DNA from: Nipponacmea schrenckii
Lineage: Eukaryota; Mollusca; Gastropoda; Lottiidae
DNA length: 64,000 bases
Assembly (NCBI GenBank): GCA_030562195.1
Contig: JAUJPP010000012.1
Span: 15,252,001 to 15,316,000, forward strand
Reading direction: 5' to 3'
A program made the position numbers and the translations under genes. Below are positions 25,201 to 35,436 of the stretch, in pieces (positions within the stretch are counted from its first letter, which is position 1; each line of letters begins with the position of its first letter). The notes beneath the pieces are model-generated. The model saw nothing but the letters and a program-made list of their open reading frames with translations, had not been told where the DNA came from and made no database searches.

Positions 25201-25290
25201 GGTCCAACCATTGGTACCAGACTCAAATCCGGGATTCTGTAAAAGATTCTTTGCCAGAAGACATGGCAACAGTAGCACAGTCCAGATCAT
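16279..25290 (-). CDS. Endo-beta-1,4-xylanase-type glycoside hydrolase family 10, twelve exons
   Basis: Exons on the minus strand, all with AG acceptors, GT donors and matching phases: 25290-25130, 23626-23478, 22740-22648, 21715-21562, 20151-20112, 19491-19333, 18957-18902, 18634-18500, 18114-17943, 17387-17283, 17024-16809, 16557-16279. They sum to 1719 nt (572 aa). Residues 1-13 look like a signal peptide. Residues ~15-185 form a CBM4/9/22-like carbohydrate-binding domain (opens NLLQNPGFESG). The GH10 barrel spans ~200-480: 'RGHNIFW' near 275, acid/base Glu325 in WDVNNEN, nucleophile Glu425 in WVTELDIS, then 'GVLFWGFWDG'. The C-terminal ~85 residues form a beta-rich tail. Family knowledge: secreted hydrolysis of xylan, with invertebrate homologues. 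The reading frame is intact. Substrate and tissue are inference. Confidence 0.93.
19850..20085 (-). mobile_element. tRNA-derived SINE inside GH10 intron 5
   Basis: Read on the minus strand, the head starts near 20085 with GTGGCCTCAGTAATTAAGG (A-box-like). It has GGGCTTCAATCC (B-box-like, 20025-20036) followed by a body containing 'aggacctcggttta' on the plus strand. Both boxes carry mismatches from consensus, so the copy is older than the SINE at 11747. It lies between GH10 exons 5 and 6 in the same orientation as the gene. Confidence 0.65.
20559..21360 (-). repeat. Array of diverged repeat units with hairpin ends, in GH10 intron 4
   Basis: The left end (20559-20595) is the inverted counterpart of the end at 1045-1085 (gatagcttgccaggcaaggt). 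The right end (21334-21358) is tatacgtcc...ggcgtata, the same hairpin type as at 5107. Inside are four or five units built on 'aagtttcatcaaaatcc' and 'gggcaataactcaaaa'. A 124-codon minus-strand ORF crosses several units and is only a by-product. Confidence 0.7.
21811..22430. repeat. 38-bp minisatellite (~16 copies) in GH10 intron 3
   Basis: The unit is 38 bp, core 'aaataatacattagaatcaa' then 'cgtatggctcttacatag'. Spacing is exactly 38 between successive cores at 21901 and 21939. Variants 'gaaattgcgtattgttttt' cluster in the second half. The array opens with a palindrome (21811-21851) made of one inverted and one direct unit fragment. It lies wholly within an intron, between exons 4 and 3 of the GH10 gene. 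Confidence 0.9.
24893..25054. repeat. Perfect 66-bp-arm palindrome in GH10 intron 1
   Basis: Bases 24893-24958 are an exact reverse complement of 24989-25054, with a 30-base spacer. The outer ends read aagcaata / tattgctt. There is no ORF or pol III promoter. Zero mismatches over 66 bp imply a recent insertion or ongoing arm correction. Confidence 0.95.
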
Positions 25291-25794
25291 GATTGCCTTC
25301 TTATCGTACTGAGAAATTTCAGAAGGTTTTATAGGTCTACTCTTATCTCTTACTCGATAAGATTTCAGTGCAACATTCGATGTCACTTGACATAATTTTG
25401 ATAGTCTTCATGGATTTTGACATACTATTGACAAAAAAAAAACAAAAAAAACTGGGTGCAGCTACCTAACTTCTTACTCACACCATTAGATTAGATATGC
25501 CAGGGAATCGATATTCGTGATGGATCATGGCATAATGTGACATGATTTGTCAAACATGACATAGTTATCATTAATTTCTTGTATAAGATCAAACATGATT
25601 TGATAATGTAACTAAATTTAAAATCAATTTTGTGATTGACCAATCAGATAATTGTAACTATAAAATCTTATGTTAAGTCCTCAAGAACTAGGCACCAGGT
25701 GTTTGTCTGTAGAATGGTACTTTTTTTTTCTCACAAGGAAAACATACAATGCTTTTTAATTGGCACAATGTCTTATCATTCGACACGATAACGT

Positions 25795-26150
25795 CATCGA
25801 ACTAACGGCCTACGTCAATCATAAAAGCATAGACATCAACGATACCGGTACCACTTTCTTCCATGGCTGACACTAATAAACAGATATTAAGGTGTATTTT
25901 AAAGAAACCGACATACATCAACTTTGCCCAAGAGCAAAAAAAAGAGAAAATCCGCTTTTGCACGATTGATATACTTTATGCCGAAGTACCCCCAGTTTCT
26001 TTATGTATGTCAAGATGATGCAAAACATGCCCCTTTTTGAAAATAAAAACTTTACGAATGAAAGGAAACCGATCCAGCAGCATCTAACATGTGAAAACTT
26101 CATATAAAATGTAGGAGAAACTAAGAATAATTTACGCATTGCAGGAGCGA
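25795..26150 (+). pseudogene. Decayed Penelope-like element fragment
   Basis: Short blocks match the PLE copy at 53930-54480 in the same order: 'cataaaagcatagac'-like, 'aaagaaaccgaca.acatcaactttgc', 'ctttatgccgaagtac', 'atgcaaaacatg.ccc' and 'gatccag.agca.ctaacatgtg'. These cover the region from after the RT core into the GIY-YIG linker. It has many stops and deletions and no coding capacity. Confidence 0.65.
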
Positions 26151-26794
26151 CAGAATAAAATTGATGTTAAAAGTGTCGACGATGCACATACAATGTTCAC
26201 AAACCTCATTACAATTTTCTTAAGTAATTTAATTGATGGAAATCAAGCATTTATACGTACATTGACATGAGTCAGAAACATCTTAAACTACTAACTTCAT
26301 ACAGGTCGTTATTTTGGGTGGATCTCGAGAAAAAACTGCATACAAAATGACAATAATGCAAGTGGCAGGCTTAATGCCGAACGACGTTTTCGAGCATGGG
26401 AGGTGTCTATGGCAATGGAAATTATTATACAACATTCTGCAATATGGAATCGTCTATCGATAGCAATATTAGTTCCACTGGAAAATAATTGAAAATATAA
26501 TTGGATGACCAAGAATTTCTTTTTTATATTGAAAGAAATGTGTCTTTGACTTACCTGGTGTCAAAACTATACGAAAGAATCCCTTATAATCCAATAAATC
26601 CATTAAATTAATTTTAAATCACGCTTAGGGGCCATGTTTGATAATTTCTTTAATGGATATATTATCTGATATATAGAGATTCTATTATTTTAGTCATTAA
26701 ATTTTGTAAGTCAAACTTTTTATGACAAATTTCATATCCATGATTGATCTAGTTTAAAATATGGACTGGGTTTATCATTCATTTGCCAATGTTA

Positions 26795-27140
26795 AATCAC
26801 CAAATTCAACCTTCCACCTATTTCAATGTTAAATCACGAAATTCAGCCTTCCATAACTATTTTTTCCCGAAATCTCGCTGAAAACTTTCCTTTGTCACAT
26901 GAAAGCCTGGCCAATACTTAGTTTCTGTACAAAAATTCAATATAGCATGACCATGAAAATTTTGAACTAAACAAAATGAAAGTAAACCACTACATCTTAT
27001 CAACACCCGCTTGATTGTTACTGCACACAAAACCACTATTTTAAGAAATAACTTTCCGCCAAATAAATTTCTCATTATCTCAGAAATTCTGAAAAAAAAT
27101 ACAATTCCAGAAATCAAATTCCAAAAATTAGTCAATGGAC
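26795..27140 (+). repeat. Dispersed repeat, copy 2
   Basis: Homologous to 9040-9360 in the same orientation (shared 'ccatgaaaattttgaa', 'aaacaaaatgaaagt'). The first part carries a short internal duplication of 'ttaaatcac.aaattca.ccttcca'. No coding function is apparent. Confidence 0.55.
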
Positions 27141-27653
27141 ATGCAAAAACCCCAAAAGGCAGATATAGCGTTTCTAAAAATTGCTCGGACTAAATTGTTA
27201 TACAATCTTTAGTATAAACTTTTTTATGCTTGTATGATTGTAAACAGTTTTTATGGTCCATATAATATCCAGCTCAGATAGGTCTTAGTTAACCATCCAG
27301 ACAATCTTGAGGAGAGGGTGTGATACAAGATTAAATTCTCTGATGAGGAATGTCTTTGAGACCAGTCTTTATTCCACACCTTAAATAATGTAATCTAGAA
27401 TCTCCGTCCCTTTCATGGAAAGGGAAAATTTCCAATTTTTGTTTTTTGGTTTTTTAAAAATTTTTAAAAAGCATTATATAATTTAAATATTTAAATCACC
27501 ATTATGTTGTTTGTCCCTATCAAAGCGGAAAATTCAGCAATAAAGACAATCTTCAAATCTTAATTGCTACCAACTGTTATTATAAATTCTGAAAATGTAT
27601 CAGATTTGTCATTATATTTTCTGAACAAATCAGTCAATTACAACTGTACCAAA

Positions 27654-29216
27654 ATGAAGGCTGTAGTTTTGTTGCTTTGTGCCGTTGTTGGTAAGTAATG
27701 AATTATTATTAGTTAAATGTGTCCAGATTAGTGTGTTGGGCACTTTCTTATTAATTTGAAAACCTTGCAACTGAATTTTTCAATTAGATTTTCTTATATT
27801 ATTATCATTTATGCAGGCTGGGCGACTTTTTAAAGGCGTCTAGTCGTTTGGATTGGACAAAAAAAGAAACCCCGTGCAAGAGTCTCTGTTAGAGAGTGGT
27901 TTTTGATTTGTTTCTATGGGGCACAACGCGATCTAGGCCTGTCTGCTGTTTTATGTGGTAATCGTTAATACCTTCTTCTTGTCTGACACAACACAGTAAT
28001 AGAACTGGTGAGCATATGCATATGAGTGGACAAGAGAGTTTCATGATAGAAAACGGGAATGACGTTGGCATACCAGTCTCGGACCATTCAATCGCCGTTT
28101 GCACAAATATCGATCTATTTATTAATATGGAATATTGTCGATTATGGAATATCATGTATTTTAGCGGTTGTTGTAGCCAGGTCACCAATTCCACAAGAAT
28201 TTTGTCCAGAATTAAATTGTCCAGATCTCAACTGTCCACCGCCTAAATACCAGGGTATGACTGGCGATGGTTGTCATACGTGTACATGTTAGTTTTTTTT
28301 TAAATTTTCTGAGATATACCTTAACAATAACAATAACATTTAAGGATCTAGAATTACACAAGAACTCCATGTTTAATATTGTTACTGTCACAGGATCTGA
28401 GTATTTGGCATTACATTTAAACTATGTTACTCAACCATGTGTTTAGTGAGGTTTCTGGGAAAATAAAGTTCATATCATGACATAACAACTGCCTTTTTAA
28501 ATTTGAAGTTATCATCTTAAGTCGATCGGTTTATCGTGCTGCATGCTTTGTTTTAAGGTTGCTCTGGTGCTTCATGCCGTATGCATTGTCCATATGGGAC
28601 GAGAATCGGCAATGACGGATGCTCGTCCTGCGAATGTAGAGGTGAGCATTGTAATTTTTTTGTAATTGATTTGCAAGCTGTAATTGAATATTTTCTGTTT
28701 AAAGTGTAAAGTGATCTTAGAAGAGTGACACTTGTCGTACAAAGAGAAAAGAAATCTTAGGCTTAATACTGATATTAAACATACCTCAAAAATTGAATTA
28801 GAAAATACAATTCCCCCACCATACAGCAATTATCTGATAGATTCCATAAATCCGAATCTGAAGAGGGATGGCAGAACTTTCACGACAAACAGTTTGTTCC
28901 CTGACCTCATATCCCAATTAGGTGCCGTTGCCGGATAGAGTCTATTCAATCATAATTATTCACCAAATCAACAAAAGCTAATGTCTGTGTTGTGTTTTTT
29001 ACATTTTCTAACTTATATGACAGACATATCGTGTGACGTTTTTTAACTATAGAAAACCCAAAAACTAAAATCTTTTGGACAACTGAAGTGAGGATCTGAG
29101 AAGAACTGTTATTTTTTTACTAAAAATAAATACCCACTATTAACCTTCAATTATTCAATTGCCAGTAGATCTTTTATTAATTTACATTTTAATTTTCAGA
29201 TCAATATGAAACATAA
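27654..29216 (+). CDS. Two-repeat antistasin-like secreted protein (putative serine-protease inhibitor)
   Basis: Four exons: 27654-27690 (ATG, signal peptide, donor GTAAGT), 28177-28287 (donor GTTAGT), 28558-28641 (donor GTGAGC), 29200-29216 (acceptor TTTTCAG, stop TAA). All introns are phase 1 and the product is 82 aa. Residues 1-13 belong to a hydrophobic signal peptide. The mature protein has twelve cysteines in two antistasin-type repeats: C-x4-C-x4-C-x10-GC-x2-C-x-C (exon 2), then C-x4-C-x3-C-x8-GC-x2-C-x-C (exon 3), each ending in the family's GC..C.C block. Antistasins are extracellular inhibitors of trypsin-like and factor-Xa-like proteases; the target here is unknown. The final Asp-Gln-Tyr-Glu-Thr exon is supported by its strong acceptor and a nearby AATAAA. 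It reads away from GH10. Confidence 0.78.
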
Positions 29217-29235
29217 AAGGAAATTGATGTCTTTT

Positions 29236-29241
29236 AATAAA
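29236..29241 (+). promoter_or_regulatory. Polyadenylation signal AATAAA
   Basis: A canonical AATAAA 20 bases after the proposed stop of the antistasin-like gene. It supports the last exon and marks the probable transcript end. Confidence 0.6.
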
Positions 29242-29439
29242 CATGCTCAATCCTAATATGAAGTATTTTTGTATTAATTGTGGGTGTGGACACCTGGGAC
29301 CTACAAACCTTTTTTTTATCATTTTGAAAAGTATATATTAACATGGAAAATTTTATCATTCATGGGTTATCATTTTGAATAAAATAGATTAAAATATAAA
29401 ATTGTGAGCAGGCTTTTGTGACTTGAAGCCTATATTTTT

Positions 29440-29700
29440 GAAGAATATTGTTGTATGAGAAGTATCGGAAGTCAAAGGATGAACATGTTAAACCTAGCTT
29501 ATATTGTCGTCACCCCTGTCCGTCCGTCAACAATCGTTGTGGACATGATAGAGAGCTGGTTTTCTTGATGGATTTTGATGAAATTATTGTCAGTTTTCCT
29601 AATCACCAAAGGATGAACTTTATCGGTAAATGAAAGATTTTCTTGATTTTTACTTAATGTGGGCGTATTACGATGGCCATCGCTATTTTTATAGAAGGTA
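29440..29700 (+). repeat. Single-unit copy of the hairpin-ended repeat family
   Basis: It holds 'tattgtcgtcacccctgtccgtccgtc', one unit ('gatggattttgatgaaat', 'aaaggatgaac') and then 'aatgtgggcgtatt' and 'gatggccatcgct'. The same ordered blocks occur in the 5105-8455 element. This appears to be a short member of that family. Confidence 0.65.
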
Positions 29701-30273
29701 TCATAAGGTTTTCTTAATCCGAGATAGCTGCCGAAAAATACATGGAATGCAATTACAAATGATTTATACAAATATATGTTAATTGAGACAAAGATGCGTT
29801 TTTTATATGTTTCAATTTAAGATAGCCCTGAGAAGGTGGAAATACACCCACCAGCAGCTTTAAATGCAAGTTCAAATCATTGTTTGTTGTCCATTCACAT
29901 TTGGTTCATTTCTATTTTTTAGAGAAATTTTAAGCAGACAAAAGTACTGTAGAGATAATGGCCCGTATGCACCAAATACTATTAAATTAAGGAGAATAGA
30001 ATTATTTTAAACCTTAAATAGATTTAGTTCAATTTATTTAAAGATAATTCTATTTTTGTGTTTTCACATACTAACAATTGACTTAATATATTTATCTCTA
30101 CCTTAATTGAAATTCTAATTTCCATTCGAACCACACTCTATATATTATGATAAAAGAGTCTAAAGATTGATCACTTCGACAGATTTCTATTTTTATATTG
30201 TTATTGTGGGTTGGAAGTCCGAAAATAATCTGGGATCTTACAGTTTTTTCAGTTAACAAACGAGGATTTTAAC

Positions 30274-30569
30274 ATGGATTCGCTGACAACAAATCGTGGC
30301 ATCGAATCTCTTAAGATTTGCCTTAGCAACCTAACCACAGAAGCTAAGCAAAAAGACGCAGCTAGAAAACGAGTGCAAAAACTTGGGGGGGGGCAAGAGC
30401 CTACAGAATTGGATAACGTCTTTCAAAAGATTCCTGCCCTCAGACGTTTGATCCTTTAGCTGTTACAGATGACGAGGACGAAAGGCCAAGCACGAATGTC
30501 TTTATTTCACATTTCCAAGATGGCGGAGGGTGTGTAGACGTGTTGAATCTTCTAACTGAAATTTCTTAA
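30274..30569 (+). pseudogene. Broken Myb/SANT-like (Harbinger-associated) ORF
   Basis: The first frame (30274-30459) encodes a Lys/Arg-rich helix followed by 'KRVQKLGGGQEPTELD'. This matches the pattern of Myb/SANT-like proteins of Harbinger elements and NAIF1-like genes, where a basic helix precedes a TGGG-P-L segment. After a frameshift near 30425 the second frame continues with an acidic 'DPLAVTDDEDERPSTNVF' tail and stops at 30567-30569. The run of nine G at about 30386 is a likely error or mutation site. Such proteins bind element ends and help transposase enter the nucleus. This copy cannot give a full protein as assembled. Confidence 0.4.
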
Positions 30570-30777
30570 ATACTGTAATTACGCCTGCATTTATGAAAGC
30601 TTTAATGAAGAATAGTTAGTATTATTACTCAAGCTTCAGATGGTTCATAGATCGACACCAATACAGCACTCGTTGAATGTATGAATTACACTTTATGGTA
30701 AGACATTCAAGATTGTAAACAAAGAGTGACGTCATAGGGCATTTCATGACATTACCAGAAGAGGTTTAGAATCAACA

Positions 30778-31594
30778 ATGGAGGGTCAACACACTGATCT
30801 AAACTCAACATATATATTCCCAGCACCTCAGACAAATTTCTTGGCATCAACACCAGCCCATATGGTACATGGTAACCAGCACCAACACCATGCAAGTCCC
30901 TCAGCAAATTTTAATGAAGTCCAGTCACAGCCTCCATCATGGGCCCAGGAATTACTAAACAACATGAGACATTTAACATACAGAACTGAAGAGATCAACT
31001 ATAAACTAGAAGAAATGAAATCTGAAATACAGCCTGAAATTAAAAGGATTCAGGAAAATGTGAGTGGTCTCAGAGAAGAGATGGCAAGTATTATCCAAGA
31101 AACAACACTTTTAACCAATAAAACTGGGGTCTTGCAGAATTCTCTCAAAAGAATCGAAGGGGAAAATAGACAACTGAAGGAAGACATAGTACATATGAAG
31201 GCCAGGTCTATGCAGAATAATCTGGTATTTACTAAGATTTGTGAAGATGATGATGAAAACTCAAACACTTATGGAAGATATGATGAAAATTCCAGCAGAT
31301 ATTGTTACAAAAATGCAATTCGAAAGAGTGAACAGATTTGGAGATAGAAAGAATAAACCTAGAAAGATTTGTGTGGAATTTTTACAGAGAAAAGACAAAG
31401 ATTTAGTTAGATATAACACCAGGAGCCTTAAGGATACAAACCACTTTGTATATGAGCAGTTCCCAGTTGAGATAGGAAATGAAAGAAGAAGACTTGTGAA
31501 AGTAATGAAGGAGGAAAGACAGAAGAATCCAGGTACTAAAATGAAACTAGTATACAATAAGTTATTTATAAATGATATAGAATATAAACAATAG
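30778..31594 (+). pseudogene. LINE ORF1 (coiled-coil, RRM-like RNA-binding protein), one frameshift
   Basis: The first frame (30778-31347, 189 codons) starts Gln/His-rich. It then forms a long coiled coil (about residues 60-140, heptad Leu/Ile with 'LREEMASIIQETTLL'). The reading continues in another frame (to 31594) with 'FERVNRFGDRKNKPRKICVEFLQRKD' and 'EQFPVEIGNERRRLVKVMKE'. This is the pattern of L1-type ORF1 RRM and C-terminal domains, which coat element RNA as a chaperone. The frame break falls near 31250-31300. Confidence 0.75.
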
Positions 31595-31611
31595 GACAGG
31601 CATGGGGGGTC

Positions 31612-34600
31612 ATTGAATAATAATCTGAGAATGTGTGCATGGAATTGTCAAAGAAATTTATATACAAAATTTACAAGATGGAAATTTTATAGAAATTATA
31701 AAAAATGAGGATATTCTTCTCTGAATGCTGGATTAAGGTGAATAGTGAAATCAAATGTCGGGGTTTTATAACAAAGGTCATTAAAAGGAAAAAATGTAAA
31801 GGGGGAGACTGTGTATTACAAATTAAACCATGGTTAAATAGATATGCTAATATTGTTAAAACTAATGAAGACAGCTTAATATGGGTGAAATTTGACAAAA
31901 ATCTCTTTGATAAAAATGAGGATTTATATATGTGTTTTGTGTATGTACCCCCAGAAAAATCAGTATTTTATAAGCATTATGACTGTAATTTGTTTGATAA
32001 GCTCGAGGATGACATTGCTCAATTTAAAAATAAAGGTGTGGTTGCACTGATTGGTGACTTTAATAGTAGGGTAGGCAAAGGTAATGAGATAATTATCAAT
32101 GATAAATTAAATCAGGACTTTTCTGAAATTTTGAGTGATATTATTGTGTATGAAGAAGATGAACCGATTGTTACCCAAAAAAAGACAGATGATAATGTAT
32201 GTGCAAATACATTTGGGAATAAGCTGTTAACATTGTGCAGGACATGCAATTTGCGTATAAAAAATGGTCAATCGGATATAAATAGTCAGTATACGTTTAC
32301 AAGTAGTATTGGATCTAGTGTCATAGATTATCTCATAGTAGATAGACATTTGGATACATTTTTTGAAAATTTTGAAGTGGGAAATTTCACAACATACTCA
32401 GACCACCCCCCCTTATTCACCTCGATCAAATGTGATAGTATGATATGTCGGTCAATGTGTGAGTGTACGCGCGAAGTCGTGCAGACGACTAAATGGAATG
32501 TTGAAGACAAGCAGACGATGTTTAGTAAGCTGCTGAACTGTATTGATGATATTGAATCTGATTTCCGAACCCAATGTGAACAAAACACACCTATCTCTGA
32601 CATTGTAAAAACATTTAATGACAGTCTTAATAACATATTCGAACGAAGTTGTACTAAAAACTCTGTAATATTTAGGCCATGTGACAACTGTGTCAGAGTA
32701 GGCAAACCAAAGGACAAAATAAAAAGGAGTCAACCTTGGTTTAACGATAACTGCCACGATGCCTTTAATAAATATAAACATTCCCTGTGGGTATTTAACC
32801 AGAACAGGACTAAAATAAATCGAGAAAACCTAACATATCATAAAAGCATTTACAAAAAACTTGAACGGCGTTTAAAACGAGAATACTTGTCTTACGAAGG
32901 AAATCTCCTAGAATACACACGACTACATAATCCGAAACTATTTTATAAACGATTTAAGAAGAAAGCTCGTCAACCATATACATCCTTAACAGTAAATGAA
33001 TTTGGTAATTATTTCAAAAACCTAGTCGGGAATGAACAAAATGTGGTCAGTGAAGCTGGAAACATCCCCCCCGACATAATAGTGGATGAACTTGATTGTC
33101 AGATAACAGAAGCGGAAATTTTCAGAGCAATCGGTAATCTAAAACGTGATAAAAGTAATGGATCAGATAAACTATTAAATGAATATTTCATTGAATTTAA
33201 AGGTATCTTGACTCCTATATTATGTAAACTTTTTAATCACATCCTGTTATCAGGGGATTTCCCCCATCAGTGGGCCGTCGGTAACATAATTCCATTATTT
33301 AAGAAAAACGATGCCAATGTTGAGGGTAATTATCGAGGGATAACTCTCGTCAGTCACATGGGTAAACTATTCACCGCTATACTAAACTCTAGACTATCTA
33401 CATTTATCGATAAATATAATGCACTACCCGATTCTTTTTTTGGATTTAGAGCAGGTCTTGGCACCACAGATGCCATATTTGTTTTGCAAAACTTAGTTAT
33501 GAAATTACTCAAAAGTAAATCGAGATTATATGCCTGCTTTTTGGATTACTCAAAAGCATTTGATAGTATCTGTCATGGACGACTATGGTATAAGCTGATA
33601 AACACGGGTATTTCTTGTAAATTCCTAAATTTGATCATGTCTATGTACTCCAGACTTAAATCTCGTGTCAAATTTAAAGGTGAAATCTCAGAATATTTCT
33701 CATGTACATCGGGTCTGATGCAAGGCGAGTCACTTTCTCCTTTATTATATTCTTTATATGTACACGACATTGAGACAGAATTACTTAACTACAATTGTAA
33801 ATCGATTAAGATAAATGATATAAATTTGCTACTTATAATGTACGCAGATGATACTGTGTTACTAAGTGAAACACCAGAAAATTTACAGGAAATGATTAAC
33901 GCTGTTAGTGTGTATTGTTCAAATAATAGCTTAATTGTAAATGTAGATAAAACGAAGGTATTAGTATTTAGAAACGCAGGTAAGCTTCGTGCAAAAGAAA
34001 CCTGGTGGTATAAAAATGTGCATATAGAAATTGTTAACTCATTTAATTATCTTGGAGTCGTATGTAACTATAATGGACGCTTTAATACTACACAAAAGAC
34101 AATCGCTGCACAAGGTCAGAAGGCTTACTTTGGTATACTCAAAGTTATCCAGGAAAACCATTTTAACACTGTAACAAGTATTAACGTATTTGACACATAT
34201 ATAAGCCCTGTATTAAATTATGCTTCGGAAGTATGGGGATTTCACCCTGCTGAAGATATTGAAAAGGTTCATAGCAAATTCTGTAAAAAGGTTTTAGGAG
34301 TGAGAACTTCTACGTCAAATTGTCTTGTATATTTTGAACTAGGTAGACACCCAATGTTTTTAAGACGGCAAATATCTATTATTAAATACTGGTTAAAAAT
34401 TATTAAAAGTAAAAATGTAATAATAAGAGCATGTTATGATGATATGTATAAATGTTTAATTTCGGGTAAAAGTTACAATCCCTGGATTGATTTTGTAAAA
34501 TGTACTCTTGAAGAAAATGGGTTCGGCTATGTTTGGCATAACCAAAAAGTTGACAATGAATTAATATTTATTTATGAAATTTCACAGAGAATCAAAGATA

Positions 34601-35041
34601 TTTATATACAAAAAACAAGGTGTAATATTCAATCATCTTTGAGATGTAGCATGTATCAGTATTTTTAAAAATAACTACGAATTACAATATTATCTATGTA
34701 AAAATATCGATCATTATGATTTAATATGTAAATATCGTATATCTGCACACAGCCTGATGATCGAGACAGGTCGATATGTTAAAACTGACAGAAATGAAAG
34801 ATTATGTACATTCTGTAATAAAAATGAAATCGAGGACGAATATCACTTTATATTAATTTGCCCACTCTATCATGAAATAAGAAGTAAATGTATAAATGAA
34901 TATTATTGGAAAACTCCCTCAATGTGGAAACTAGTCTTGTTGTTAAACTCACATAGCCATATTGTCCTCAAAAGACTTGGTAAATTCTTATATTTTTCTA
35001 CTAATAAAAGAAATAAAATGTTAAAAGATAATTTAAGATAA
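31612..35041 (+). pseudogene. LINE ORF2: AP-like endonuclease plus reverse transcriptase, frameshifted
   Basis: The main frame is 31705-34668 (987 codons). Endonuclease motifs are GDFNSRVG (~residue 116-123) and SDHP (~232-235). RT motifs are FLDYSKAFDS, the 'SGLMQGESLSPLLY' block and the catalytic YADD at 713-716. The endonuclease start 'LRMCAWNCQ' lies upstream in a different frame (about 31620-31650), so at least one break occurs near 31680. The C-terminal part, including a 'CTFCNKNEIEDEYHFILIC' zinc-knuckle-like motif, continues in a third frame (34757-35041) after a break at the A/T run near 34665. It would nick DNA and prime reverse transcription from the target. Confidence 0.88.
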
Positions 35042-35194
35042 CTTATTTATATTTATTTATTTCATATACTATTATATTTATATGTTATATATTAAGCTTT
35101 ATAAACCCTCCGCTATCCGCTTATTATGTCAAATGTTTGTTTGTTAATGCTCATGTACCTTTGTATACGGCAATAAAACAATACAATACAATAT

Positions 35195-35436
35195 GAAATC
35201 TGTGTACAAAAGAGTCGAGCACGTGAAAAGGTTGGAACTTTTACAGATAATGGTGGATAAGGCAAAGCAGGAAAGGGGTGGTGGAACAGATTATGACTAC
35301 AGTAGCAGTTTTATGAACCTGTAATTGTCTGTGGATTGAATATACCTACAAGTGTAATGGATTAGTCCTAATTAAATTAAGTTACTTAGTAGGAATAGGA
35401 ACTCAAAATTGAGAGAATGTATGTCTTACAATTAAT
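35195..35436 (+). other. Sequence between LINE tail and tandem duplication; possible C-terminal Myb-ORF remnant
   Basis: Directly after the LINE tail a frame from about 35192 to 35323 encodes a Lys/Arg/Glu-rich helix ending 'TDYDYSSSFMNL' and a stop. It could be the C-terminus of the Myb-like ORF separated by the LINE, but this link is speculative. Confidence 0.25.

Larger units (their letters stand above)
25291..27653. other. Divergent intergenic region between GH10 and antistasin-like genes
   Basis: This 2.36-kb gap separates the minus-strand GH10 start from the plus-strand antistasin-like start, so it should hold both promoters. It contains a decayed Penelope fragment (about 25795-26150) and a dispersed repeat (26795-27140). 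No other gene was recognised; the short ORFs have no motif. Confidence 0.4.
30778..35194 (+). mobile_element. Nearly full-length non-LTR retrotransposon (LINE)
   Basis: It has ORF1 (30778-31594), ORF2 (about 31612-35041) and a 3' tail ending in caataaaac followed by short AATAC repeats near 35171-35194. The 5' end is not sharply visible; UTR may extend to about 30600. Each ORF carries frameshifts, so it is a recent but inactive copy. Clade is uncertain: the ORF2 RT and its downstream 'SEVWGFHPAEDIEKVH' region suggest the Jockey/I-related LINEs common in aquatic invertebrates (inference). Confidence 0.85.
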
